Part shown: piece after piece, positions 1-8,014 of the stretch | Layout of the letters: each line of letters begins with the position of its first letter | Numbering within the stretch: position 1 is the first letter of the stretch | Translations under genes and position numbers: made by a program | Notes under the pieces: generated by a model | Told to the model about the DNA's origin: nothing | Database searches by the model: none | What the model saw: only the letters and a program-made list of their open reading frames with translations | NCBI GenBank assembly: GCA_964387285.1 | Contig: CAYLWO010000025.1 | Span: forward strand, 1-64,000 | DNA length: 64,000 nucleotides | Reading direction: 5' to 3' | Source of the DNA: Anaerohabitans sp964387285 | GTDB lineage: Bacteria; Zhuqueibacterota; Zhuqueibacteria; Residuimicrobiales; Residuimicrobiaceae

Positions 1-2229
1 TCCTTCTCCTTCTATTTCCCCCCACTCTGGCTTTAATATCACCGTTGCCAACGGCGGAACCTGTAATAACAGCGACTGGCCATGACTGTGCCAGCCGACG
101 GGCGTTGACCAGACGCCGCCCATATTGCCCTTGTTCGAACCGCCGTAGCGACTGCTGTCCGAATTCAATATCTCGCGATAAAATCCGGCAAAAGGCACGC
201 CGATGCGGTAACTGGCATGATACATGGGCGTGAAATTGCACACAAAAATCAGACTCTCTTCCGGATGGACGGTCTTGCGCATGAACACAATAACGCTGTT
301 TTCCGAATCCTGAAAATCGATCCATTCAAATCCGTTGTAATCGAAATCGATCTGATGCATGGCCGGTTCGTTGCGATACAGCCGGTTCAGATCGGCCGTC
401 AACGTCTGCAATTGCTGATGCGGTTCATATTCCAGCAGATGCCAGTCCAGGCTTTTCATTTCGGACCACTCTTGCCAGACGCCGAATTCAGCGCCCATAA
501 ACAACAGCTTTTTGCCCGGATGACCGTACATAAAGGCGAGCAAGGTGCGCAGATTGGCGAACTTTTGCCAAAAGTCGCCCGGCATTTTATTCAGCAGTGA
601 TTGCTTGCCGTGCACCACCTCATCATGACTGAGCACCAAAATAAAATTTTCATGAAAAGCATAGAGCAATGCAAAGGTGATCATATTGTGATGGTATTTG
701 CGATACAACGGATCTTTGCTGAAATAGGTCAGAAAATCGTTCATCCAGCCCATGTTCCACTTCATATTGAATCCCAGTCCGCCCAGATACGTGGGCTTGG
801 ACACGCCGGGCCAGGCGGTGGATTCCTCCGCAATGGAAAGCACGCCGGGATAATAATGAAAAACGACCTCGTTAAATTTCTTGATGAAATCAATGGCTTC
901 GAGATTTTCACGTCCACCGAACATGTTGGGGATCCATTCCCCTTCTTTGCGCGAATAATCGAGATAGAGCATGCTGGCGACCGCATCCACGCGCACGCCG
1001 TCAATGTGATATTTTTCAAACCAGAAGACCAGATTGGCGATGAGAAAATTGCGCACTTCATTGCGACCGTAATTGAATATCAACGTGCCCCAGTCCTTAT
1101 GTTCGCCCTTGCGTGGATCCGCATGTTCATAGAGGTGTGAACCGTCAAACAGCGCCAGAGCGTGACTGTCGCGCGGAAAATGCGCCGGCACCCAATCCAT
1201 GATCACGCCGATTCCGTGCTGATGGAGATAATCGACAAAATACTGAAAATCTTCCGGCCCGCCGAATCGCGAGGTGGGGGCATAGTAGCCGGTTACCTGA
1301 TAACCCCAGCTAGCGTCCAGGGGATGTTCAGCAACGGGCAAGAGTTCAATATGGGTAAAACCCATGGCCAGCACATACTCGGTCAGCTGATGTGCCAATT
1401 CACGATAGGTCAGGAACCGATTGCCTTCCTCCGGCGCCCTTTTCCAGGAACCGAGATGCACTTCATAAATAGACACCGCTTTAGCCAAAGGATCGCTTTC
1501 GCGTCGTCGCGACATCCAGGATTCGTCCTGCCAGACATGTGTGTTCAGATCGCTGACGACCGTCGCGGTTTTAGGCCGCTGCTCGAATTGAAATCCGTAA
1601 GGATCGCATTTGACGAAAATATGGCCCGTGTGATCTTTGATCTCGTATTTATATTTTTCCCCGCAGCCGATGCCCGGGACAAACAGCTCCCAAATGCCCG
1701 AGGAGCCCAGTACGCGCATCTGATGTTTGCCGCCGTGCCATTGGTTGAAATCGCCAATGACGCTGACATTGCGGCTGTTGGGCGCCCATACGGCAAAGTA
1801 CACACCGTCCACGCCGTCGATGGTCGTAGGATGGCTGCCCAGTTTTTCATAAACCGTGTGATGATCGCCTTTGCCGAAAAGATAAAGGTCCAAATCGCCT
1901 AATTGCGGCAGGAAAAAATAGGGATCATGGACAAAACGTTCATGTCCGTTCTCGGCAATGATGTGCAGCTGATAGTTGGGCAGTTCCTGCCACTGTGGAA
2001 TATGCACAACGAAAAAATGGGGATTATGCACGGCCGTCATGGCATATTCTTTCTGCTCCAGCGGATGACGCACCCAGGCTTGACGGGCATCCGGAATCCA
2101 GGCGCGAATTTCCCAACCAGGCAGCCCCTGCACCTGATGAGGCCCGAGGATGGTAAAAGGATCATGCAAAAGATTGCGGCTGATCAGGTCCACTTCTTTG
2201 GCCGTAACGGACGTTTTGGCAGATTCCAT
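1..2229 (-). CDS. glgB: 1,4-alpha-glucan branching enzyme, 3' end outside window
   Basis: Cytoplasmic enzyme of glycogen synthesis that cuts alpha-1,4 chains and re-attaches them through alpha-1,6 branches. The reading frame is open from ATG 2229 to the window edge, giving 743 codons; E. coli GlgB has 728, so only a few C-terminal residues can be missing. Visible parts: an N-terminal GlgB-type domain, a CBM48 segment (AVWAPNSRNVSVIGDFNQW), then the GH13_9 catalytic barrel. GVRVDAVASM places the nucleophile at about D415 and SIAEESTAWP the acid/base at about E468; the 53-residue spacing equals that of E. coli (D405/E458). The LSHDEVVHGK motif follows. No other glycogen gene is visible beside it. 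Identification is secure from motifs; the open + strand frames over it are shadows. Confidence 0.97.
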   Translation of the reverse strand, partial: MESAKTSVTAKEVDLISRNLLHDPFTILGPHQVQGLPGWEIRAWIPDARQAWVRHPLEQKEYAMTAVHNPHFFVVHIPQWQELPNYQLHIIAENGHERFVHDPYFFLPQLGDLDLYLFGKGDHHTVYEKLGSHPTTIDGVDGVYFAVWAPNSRNVSVIGDFNQWHGGKHQMRVLGSSGIWELFVPGIGCGEKYKYEIKDHTGHIFVKCDPYGFQFEQRPKTATVVSDLNTHVWQDESWMSRRRESDPLAKAVSIYEVHLGSWKRAPEEGNRFLTYRELAHQLTEYVLAMGFTHIELLPVAEHPLDASWGYQVTGYYAPTSRFGGPEDFQYFVDYLHQHGIGVIMDWVPAHFPRDSHALALFDGSHLYEHADPRKGEHKDWGTLIFNYGRNEVRNFLIANLVFWFEKYHIDGVRVDAVASMLYLDYSRKEGEWIPNMFGGRENLEAIDFIKKFNEVVFHYYPGVLSIAEESTAWPGVSKPTYLGGLGFNMKWNMGWMNDFLTYFSKDPLYRKYHHNMITFALLYAFHENFILVLSHDEVVHGKQSLLNKMPGDFWQKFANLRTLLAFMYGHPGKKLLFMGAEFGVWQEWSEMKSLDWHLLEYEPHQQLQTLTADLNRLYRNEPAMHQIDFDYNGFEWIDFQDSENSVIVFMRKTVHPEESLIFVCNFTPMYHASYRIGVPFAGFYREILNSDSSRYGGSNKGNMGGVWSTPVGWHSHGQSLLLQVPPLATVILKPEWGEIEGEG

Positions 2230-2339
2230 AATTTTCTCGCTGTTGAATTTAATTTTTATCACAAAGGAACGGTCCGGCTATTCCGTCTCTTTGTAGAATA
2301 TTCTTTTATAAAATTGCGCGATCTGTGCTCGAAAAACAA

Positions 2340-2390
2340 CCTTGCGAAGGTTCGAAACCTTCGCAAGGAGCATGCGATCGCTCGATTCAG
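2340..2390. repeat. Dispersed palindromic repeat, family 1, copy A
   Basis: A perfect hairpin with 13-bp arms CCTTGCGAAGGTT (2340-2352) and its complement (2356-2368) around a 3-nt CGA loop. It is followed by a tail (GCATGCGATCGCTCGATTCAG) that recurs in degenerate form after the copy at 12501. It lies between glgB and a methyltransferase gene that are both on the minus strand. There is no T-run for a classical terminator on either side. Confidence 0.85.
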
Positions 2391-2396
2391 TTAAAA

Positions 2397-3476
2397 CTAG
2401 TGTTTGACGCTCGCAACCGCCAGAATGTGATCCCCCTGCAGCAGCCCATGTTCCACACACCAATCATCCATTTTTTTTAAGGCACGTAAAAAAGGATATT
2501 TGAACCAATCCGGAGCGCGCATGTCACCACTGATGGCGGCGCGATAGCCAATGCCGGTGTGGGATTTTTTTTCGAGAACCGTGAAATATTTATGCACGAC
2601 ATCCAGAATCATGCCGCTGGAGACCTCCTCAAACGGAGAGCGGTTGGTCATGTCCTGTTTTATTTTTCGTTGCCCCCCTAACGCCACTTTGCTTTTGTCA
2701 ACATAGGAAACAAAAGTAGGCAGCAGAAAATAAAACGCGCCGCCCAGCAAGCGGGAAAGCCGCGACAGGCCCACATTGTCGCTGAAAATGAAAACACCGT
2801 TTCCAGCAAGTGCTCTTCGAATCTGCTGCATCAAGCGATCCAGGGCTACAAGATGGTGCAAGCCGTCCCAGGCGATGACCACGTCATAACGGTTTTGCTC
2901 CAATTCAATGCGATTGAGATCAGCAACCGTATAATGCAAGCTGCCGAAATTTTCCCGAAATGGATTTTCACGCGCCATTCTTTCAGCCACGGCAATGGCC
3001 CGTTTGCTGACATCCACCGCATGCACATCATGACCCTGCCGCGCCAGTTCCAAAGCCAATCCGCCGGCGCCGCAGGTCAACAGCAAAACGCGACAGGATG
3101 CAGCCATCGCCGAGACGCGCCGAAACAGGTAATCATACAGCGCTCCGTTCATGATCCGTTCTGCAAGCGGATCATACGCCTGTTGTTGCGGCAGGCCGGG
3201 CCCGCGATCGACAAAAATCCGTTGGCCGCGACGCATGTCAGCGGAAAAAGGAATGCCCTGCTGCAAAGCTTTCTCAATCTCCTGCCCCCAATACTCACCC
3301 TCCTGCTGCAAAGCCTGCAGGTACGCGTCAGAGCCGATTTCCCAATTCAACGGATCAGAAAATAAAGGATGATCATCCTTATTTTCAGAGTGTTTTTCAT
3401 GCTGCCAGGATTTGCGTCGATGGTTATTTAGGCCGTCCTGGCGATCTTCCCTGTTCCCAGGTATAGGCATGGACAT
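2397..3476 (-). CDS. Class I SAM-dependent methyltransferase, substrate unknown
   Basis: A 359-residue protein whose middle is a Rossmann-fold methyltransferase: motif I reads CRVLLLTCGAGGLALELA, followed by the acidic end of strand 2 (HAVDVS), VADLNRIELEQNRYDVVIAWDGLHHL (motif IV region) and GNGVFIFSD. The family includes small-molecule, lipid and protein methylases, and nothing here fixes the substrate. The first roughly 45 residues are polar and lack support from any strong ribosome site, so the true start may lie further in. The ATG at 3476 abuts the TAG of the upstream outer-membrane gene (3477-3479), suggesting co-transcription. The C-terminal 100 residues have no recognised domain. Confidence 0.8.
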   Translation of the reverse strand: MSMPIPGNREDRQDGLNNHRRKSWQHEKHSENKDDHPLFSDPLNWEIGSDAYLQALQQEGEYWGQEIEKALQQGIPFSADMRRGQRIFVDRGPGLPQQQAYDPLAERIMNGALYDYLFRRVSAMAASCRVLLLTCGAGGLALELARQGHDVHAVDVSKRAIAVAERMARENPFRENFGSLHYTVADLNRIELEQNRYDVVIAWDGLHHLVALDRLMQQIRRALAGNGVFIFSDNVGLSRLSRLLGGAFYFLLPTFVSYVDKSKVALGGQRKIKQDMTNRSPFEEVSSGMILDVVHKYFTVLEKKSHTGIGYRAAISGDMRAPDWFKYPFLRALKKMDDWCVEHGLLQGDHILAVASVKH

Positions 3477-4118
3477 CTAGAATTTTTTCTTTAAGAAAAA
3501 CATCACGCCAATGCCGATGTAAAGATCAGAAGCGTCCTGATGCATCTTTTTCTCTTCAACCGTGGTTTCAACAGCGTCGTTGATCTTTTGATACTTGACC
3601 ATCAAATCAAATATAACGCCAATGCCCACATCGATGAGCGCACCCGCATTGACATTCCATCCCCATTTCGTCAAGCTGGCCGTGGTTTCAGAGGCCGGGT
3701 AACCATAGTAATAATAATATTCCGGTATGGAGGCAACCGTTCGATAGTTGTACAGGCCGGCCATGGGCGCCGTATACAGGGTCAGCCCGCCGATGGGCAG
3801 GGATACTTGAGGTCCGAATGTCAATTGAAATGATTCGTTGCGAATCTGCACCATATAATAGCCCATGGAAGCGGTCATGCTGTTCCTCTTTTCGCCATAT
3901 GAAATATAGGCCAGATCAGCACGTACGGCAAAATACCGGGACACGCCGGGACGATACAGGGCTTTGCCGCCAAAGCCTTCGCCGTCCTTGGAGAGATTGG
4001 CAAAATCAGATTGCGGCAAAGACAGAACAAAATGGGCGCCCAAGCCCCAGGGTCCCTCCTGGCTAAATGCCTGACAGGCAAGCAAAACGCAGAAAAGCAG
4101 GCCATTTTTAAACTTCAT
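3477..4118 (-). CDS. Small outer-membrane beta-barrel protein
   Basis: 213 residues. The start at 4118 is chosen because MKFKNGLLFCVLLACQAFSQ is a good signal peptide and GAAAGGATT precedes the ATG; an earlier in-frame ATG at 4223 would add a non-signal extension. The rest alternates hydrophobic and polar residues in short strands rich in Tyr and Gly (for example the GLYNYRTVA and EYYYYYGYP segments) and ends in FFLKKKF with a terminal Phe, as outer-membrane barrels do. It resembles the general OmpW/porin-like 'outer membrane beta-barrel' group; a specific role cannot be given. It is directly followed by the methyltransferase gene. Confidence 0.7.
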   Translation of the reverse strand: MKFKNGLLFCVLLACQAFSQEGPWGLGAHFVLSLPQSDFANLSKDGEGFGGKALYRPGVSRYFAVRADLAYISYGEKRNSMTASMGYYMVQIRNESFQLTFGPQVSLPIGGLTLYTAPMAGLYNYRTVASIPEYYYYYGYPASETTASLTKWGWNVNAGALIDVGIGVIFDLMVKYQKINDAVETTVEEKKMHQDASDLYIGIGVMFFLKKKF

Positions 4119-4276
4119 ACTGTGAATCCTTTCATTGCTAAAAAGCCTCTCCTCCAGATCCTTTTCAGGATAATTTACTAAATTAGCTTTGGCGAAACAA
4201 GCAAAATCCCGCAGCGCTTGCATTTAAAAGCAGTTATAATTACATTACGTTAGAACTAATAACAGGACGCCTATTC

Positions 4277-5452
4277 ATGTCGGCACAGATTATTCTGAAA
4301 AAAGGCAAAGAAGAGATCGTCAAACGAGGGCATCCCTGGCTTTTTTCCGGGGCCATCCAAAACATCAAAGGTCCCTATGCACCCGGGGATATCGTTCTGT
4401 TGTGCGATAACCAACAAAAGCCGCTTGGCCGGGGTTTTTACAATCCGGATTCCGACATTGCTTTTCGCATGCTCTGCACGGATTCGGCTGTTGCCATTGA
4501 CAAAGAGTTTTGGCGCCAACGCTTCAGGCAAGCCATTGCCTTACGGGCAACGGTCGTTCCTGAATGCACAAATGCCTATCGCGTCATCAACGGTGAAGGC
4601 GATTTTCTTCCCGGTCTGATTGTAGATCGTTACGGACCTACTCTGGTGGCCGGCATTTCCATTCTCGGCATGGAAAAAATACGAACCCTGCTATTTGAAA
4701 TTTTACAGGAGGAATTAGAGCCTGACTTTTTTTTTGAGAAAAGCGACGGCAAAAGCAGAAAACGCGAAGGATTGACCAATCGCTGCCAGTGGCTGCACGG
4801 TTCAGCACCGGAAGAATGCATCATTATGGAAAACGGCCTGTCATTCCAGATCGATCCGGTCAATGGCCAAAAGACCGGATTCTTTCTCGACCAACGGGAC
4901 AATCGCGCACTGTTGGAAAAATTCGGCCAGGATAAAAAGGTGCTCAACTGCTTTTCCTATAGCGCCGGTTTTTCCTTGTATGCAATCCGAGGCCGGGCAA
5001 AAGTTGTGACCTCGGTAGACATATCGGAGACTGCGACCGCATTGGCAGCCGCGAATTTTAAACTGAATAGCATGGATCATAAGATTCATCGGCTTATTAC
5101 AGCGGATGTTTTCCAATTTTTACGACAGACAACAGAGTTCTACGACCTCATCGTATTGGATCCGCCGGCGTTCGCCAAAACACAACAAGAGGTCCCGGCA
5201 GCCTGCCGCGGTTATAAGGACATCAATTTAAACGCGATTAAAAAATTACGCGCTGACGGACTGCTCATGACCTTTTCCTGTTCCAATCACATGGACGAAT
5301 CGCTTTTTCACAAGGTGGTGTTGGGTGCGGTCAACGATGCGGGACGTTCTGCTCAAGTATTAAAGGTGCTGGGACCCGGCCCGGACCATCCGTTCAATCT
5401 GGCCCATAACGAGGGGCGGTATTTGAAGGGATTGTTGTTGCGGATTAATTGA
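4277..5452 (+). CDS. rlmI: Class I rRNA methyltransferase, RlmI/YwbD type
   Basis: 391 residues, the usual length of this family, which methylates C5 of a cytosine in 23S rRNA (C1962 in E. coli). The N-terminal 75 residues form a PUA RNA-binding domain (KGKEEIVKRGHPWLFSGAI). It is followed by the methyltransferase fold: CFSYSAGFSLYA (SAM loop), SVDIS, DLIVLDPPAFAK (motif IV) and MTFSCSNHM, where the Cys is the expected catalytic residue (motif VI). Translation starts at ATG 4277 after a short AGGA. It is divergent from the outer-membrane gene and convergent with the gene at 5571. The family call is firm; the exact modified base is inferred. Confidence 0.92.
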   Translation: MSAQIILKKGKEEIVKRGHPWLFSGAIQNIKGPYAPGDIVLLCDNQQKPLGRGFYNPDSDIAFRMLCTDSAVAIDKEFWRQRFRQAIALRATVVPECTNAYRVINGEGDFLPGLIVDRYGPTLVAGISILGMEKIRTLLFEILQEELEPDFFFEKSDGKSRKREGLTNRCQWLHGSAPEECIIMENGLSFQIDPVNGQKTGFFLDQRDNRALLEKFGQDKKVLNCFSYSAGFSLYAIRGRAKVVTSVDISETATALAAANFKLNSMDHKIHRLITADVFQFLRQTTEFYDLIVLDPPAFAKTQQEVPAACRGYKDINLNAIKKLRADGLLMTFSCSNHMDESLFHKVVLGAVNDAGRSAQVLKVLGPGPDHPFNLAHNEGRYLKGLLLRIN

Positions 5453-5453
5453 T

Positions 5454-5510
5454 TGTATGTAGTGCCGCCTTTAGGCGGAAAAAATCCGCCTAAAGGCGGC
5501 ACTACATACA
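5454..5510. repeat. Perfect 26-bp inverted repeat, family 3
   Basis: Arms 5454-5479 and 5485-5510 are exact complements around an AAAAA loop; the core is AGTGCCGCCTTTAGGCGGA. Each arm is itself nearly palindromic (CCGCC-TTTA-GGCGG), so a cruciform or two small hairpins can also form. It lies between the convergent genes rlmI (ends 5452) and the gene ending at 5571, so it may end transcription from both sides, although no T-run follows. A related degenerate copy lies on the far side of the next gene at 6161-6205. Confidence 0.9.
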
Positions 5511-5570
5511 CACCTAATGTTCCTTGCGCAGGTTTAAAATCTTCATAAGGATGTTGAGAAAAATATTTGT

Positions 5571-6086
5571 TCATCGCTTTTGTGCCTTGAGTGCATCCAG
5601 TTCCGCGCGCATCCCTTTAACTACCTGCAGCAGATAGAGCGACAACTTTTCATAATGAATGCCGCCGGGGTTGCCGGATTCGTCATAGATCACCAGCTCT
5701 TTTAATCCCAGCGCATGCAAATCTTCCGCCATCAAGCCGATGCCTTGTTGACCGTTCTCGCGGAAACGAAAAGTCACGGGCGTGAGTTGCAGAATTTTGG
5801 CAAAATCGGTCTGCAAGGGCTGCACATCCATCTTGAACAAGATGGAAGACGGATTTTGAAAAAAGATGCTGCCGGAACTGGGATTGTACACCAGAGGATA
5901 GCCGGTGCCGACCCCTAATCCTAAGACAGCCAAGCGGGTGCTGGGATTGGTCGTGCCGATGCCCATTTTACCCTCCTGGGTTACGGTGACCAGATCCAAA
6001 CCATTGGTACTTTTAATCAATAGTTGGGCTGCGGCCGGGTGAGCCAGGATCAAGAGGATTGTAAACAGTATTGAATAAAATTTCAT
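5571..6086 (-). CDS. Secreted protein with tail-fibre chaperone-like (Peptidase_S74-like) C-terminus
   Basis: 171 residues with a signal peptide (MKFYSILFTILLILAHPAAAQ); the start at 6086 follows GGAGGCGAGG. After cleavage comes LLIKSTNGLDLVTVTQEGKMGIGTTNP, the beta-prism type repeat common in tail-fibre-like proteins of FCB bacteria. The C-terminal part (MAEDLHALGLKELVIYD, then IHYEKLSLYLLQVVKGM and a short coiled coil) matches the intramolecular chaperone domain S74 in pattern, though the autocleavage Ser-Lys pair is not evident. The N-terminal motif recurs in the three proteins at 12948-15464. Function unknown; surface location is inferred. Confidence 0.7.
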   Translation of the reverse strand: MKFYSILFTILLILAHPAAAQLLIKSTNGLDLVTVTQEGKMGIGTTNPSTRLAVLGLGVGTGYPLVYNPSSGSIFFQNPSSILFKMDVQPLQTDFAKILQLTPVTFRFRENGQQGIGLMAEDLHALGLKELVIYDESGNPGGIHYEKLSLYLLQVVKGMRAELDALKAQKR

Positions 6087-6160
6087 AACCTCGCCTCCAC
6101 ACATTCCTTTGTCCTGTTTTTAACCTTGAGGTTATCCAATAAGTAATTTTTAGTAAGTCA

Positions 6161-6205
6161 TTCCGGCTTTAGCCGGAAATTTCTCCGCCTAGAGGCGGAA
6201 CTACA
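6161..6205. repeat. Degenerate family 3 palindromes
   Basis: Two adjacent short hairpins: TTCCGGCTTTAGCCGGAA (6161-6178) and TCCGCCTAGAGGCGGA (6184-6199), the second followed by ACTACATGC. Read on the minus strand the second one (GTAGTTCCGCCTCTAGGCGGA) matches the arm of the 5454-5510 repeat with two changes. The two copies thus bracket the gene 5571-6086. Confidence 0.75.
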
Positions 6206-6318
6206 TGCAAATTAAAAATATCAGATTATGTATTGTCCGCATATTAGTGTTCTTGCTAGTTGATGAATACTGAGAGCAAATAGTGAACTTTTTGGACAAC
6301 CGCAAGGCTGCATATCGC

Positions 6319-7266
6319 TCAATTCAGGCATTTGCCATATTTTTCTGCAATACGGTCAATATCCGATTTTTCCATTTCGCCGTCATGAACCAGGAGACGA
6401 AATTTAAACCACGCGCTTTGACCGCGCTCCAAGGTCAGGCGAAAAGGTTTGGCGTCGCTCTTCTTATGGAATTTTTCGAATACCTCCTGTCCCAACGGAT
6501 TGGCGGCAAAAAGACCACCGGCCCGGACGTGCCAAAAAGTCGGATAATTAACGCTGGCAGGATGATTGATGACGACAATGCCGAGTTTTTTCCCGTCTTT
6601 ATGGCCTTGCAGACGAACCCAGGCAGCTCGTTTACCCCAGACTCCATCTTCTGTCGTGTCGCCGGCAGCATTCAGATATTGCGCATTTCCTGATTTTTCT
6701 GCCAGCCAATCTGCCACGCGGATGCCGAACATGCCTTCCTTGGTATCGTCAAAAACCACAGCCGTATCCAGCGCGGTCAGTTTGATGGAAAAATCTATAC
6801 TGTAATAATCTTTGGCATTGCTGAAAACCATGGTGCGTTGTTCTTCCAGCAGCGTTTTTCCGCTTTTTGCCATCCAGTGCATGGTTGCGGTAATCTCGCC
6901 CTGTTCACCGCTTTTTGCCGTTACTTGAGTTACTTTTATCTGCGGCGGAATTTTGGTATTGTTCCAAAAGCCCTCTTCATTCACTTTGTCATACGTAAAA
7001 AACAATCCATGTTGATGCGGATGGTCCTGAGATTCTCCTTCGATCTTTTGCAAAGGAAATCCGCGCGTGAGGGTAATTCCGGATAAAGTTTTGAGCGGAT
7101 GCAGTACGGGTTTGGGCATATCGGATTTATATAGGAACGTTGCAACCGATTTGCCGTTTATCTGCACATCGATTTGATTTTCCTGCGGTTTGAGATGGAC
7201 CTCCGCCATACCCGGCATAACCGAGATGGTCAACCAAACGTAGATCATAAACAGTCGCAACAACAT
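6319..7266 (-). CDS. PmoA-family (DUF6807) secreted protein
   Basis: 315 residues. The start at 7266 is preceded by AGAGGAG and opens a signal peptide (MLLRLFMIYVWLTISVMPGMAE). The body carries the family's landmarks: LHPLKTLSGITLTRGFPL near residue 70, then DHPHQHGLFFTYDKVNEEGFWNN, and FGIRVADWL further on. The family is named after a supposed link to methane monooxygenase but is found across carbohydrate-degrading FCB and planctomycete genomes and has no proven activity; the His-rich loop suggests a metal or sugar site. Its first 22 bp overlap the end of the macro-domain gene, so the two are co-translated or at least co-transcribed. Confidence 0.85.
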   Translation of the reverse strand: MLLRLFMIYVWLTISVMPGMAEVHLKPQENQIDVQINGKSVATFLYKSDMPKPVLHPLKTLSGITLTRGFPLQKIEGESQDHPHQHGLFFTYDKVNEEGFWNNTKIPPQIKVTQVTAKSGEQGEITATMHWMAKSGKTLLEEQRTMVFSNAKDYYSIDFSIKLTALDTAVVFDDTKEGMFGIRVADWLAEKSGNAQYLNAAGDTTEDGVWGKRAAWVRLQGHKDGKKLGIVVINHPASVNYPTFWHVRAGGLFAANPLGQEVFEKFHKKSDAKPFRLTLERGQSAWFKFRLLVHDGEMEKSDIDRIAEKYGKCLN

Positions 7267-7820
7267 AATTTCTCCTCTGAATTTTGGCTCAAGGTATTCA
7301 GCATGGCAACAAATTGCGCAAACGCTTTTTGCTCCCATAGACAAAAGACAATTAAACGAAGGCATGTATCCATCCGTACATGCTCTAGTACCGTGGTCAA
7401 CATGACCCGACTGCAGCGCTCCATGGGATAACCGAATATTCCGGTTGAAATCGCCGGAAAGCTGATGCTGTCCAGGCGATAATGTTCGGCCAGGGCCAAT
7501 GCGCTTTTCGTTGCCGATGCCAGTTTACCATCCTCGTCGCCGCTGCCCATGACAGGGCCGACTGCGTGGATGACGTAGCGGGCCTTGAGATTTCCGGCGC
7601 CGGTGATCGCAGCCTTTCCGGTCGCAACCGGACCATGCTGCTGCACCCAGGCCAAGCTCTCCTGTCCAATCTCGGGTCCGCCTTGCCGTGATATGGCTCC
7701 AGCCACACCGCCGCCGTGAGCCAGTCGTTCATTGGCAGCGTTGACGATGGCGGCCGTATCCATCAGCGTAATATCAGCCTGCCGAATCTCTATAACGGTT
7801 TGATTGACTGAAATCCTCAT
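7245..7820 (-). CDS. Macro domain protein (ADP-ribose / O-acetyl-ADP-ribose hydrolase type)
   Basis: 191 residues, a single macro domain of the YmdB/MacroD sort. Signature pieces are AAIVNAANERLAHGGGVAGAI (the Asn and the GGGVAGAI ribose-binding loop), YVIHAVGP, and SFPAISTGIFGYP (phosphate loop). Such enzymes remove ADP-ribose from proteins or deacetylate O-acetyl-ADP-ribose. The last 40 residues (EEKLCCCDCL at the end) are not part of the core fold and lie over the start of the PmoA-family gene; the Cys-rich tail may be a by-product of that overlap. Partner choice with the PmoA gene is unexplained. Confidence 0.9.
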   Translation of the reverse strand: MRISVNQTVIEIRQADITLMDTAAIVNAANERLAHGGGVAGAISRQGGPEIGQESLAWVQQHGPVATGKAAITGAGNLKARYVIHAVGPVMGSGDEDGKLASATKSALALAEHYRLDSISFPAISTGIFGYPMERCSRVMLTTVLEHVRMDTCLRLIVFCLWEQKAFAQFVAMLNTLSQNSEEKLCCCDCL

Positions 7821-8014
7821 CTTGATTCTAAATTTATAATTGTTATTTTATAATGCAAGAATAAAAATAGAAAACGCGCAACCTTGCTTTTAAGGACACC
7901 CCTGCAGGATAACGAGGCATGTCGCCCTGAATGGGCCGTATTGGCAGAAATGACTGCATATTTACCTCCTCTGCGAGGTTGCTTTATCCGTATTTGGCTA
8001 GGGAAGGGAAGGTC

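Noticed and set aside
217..1902. Three long + strand frames in a row
   Set aside because: They are shadows of glgB, whose minus-strand frame is continuous and has all catalytic motifs.
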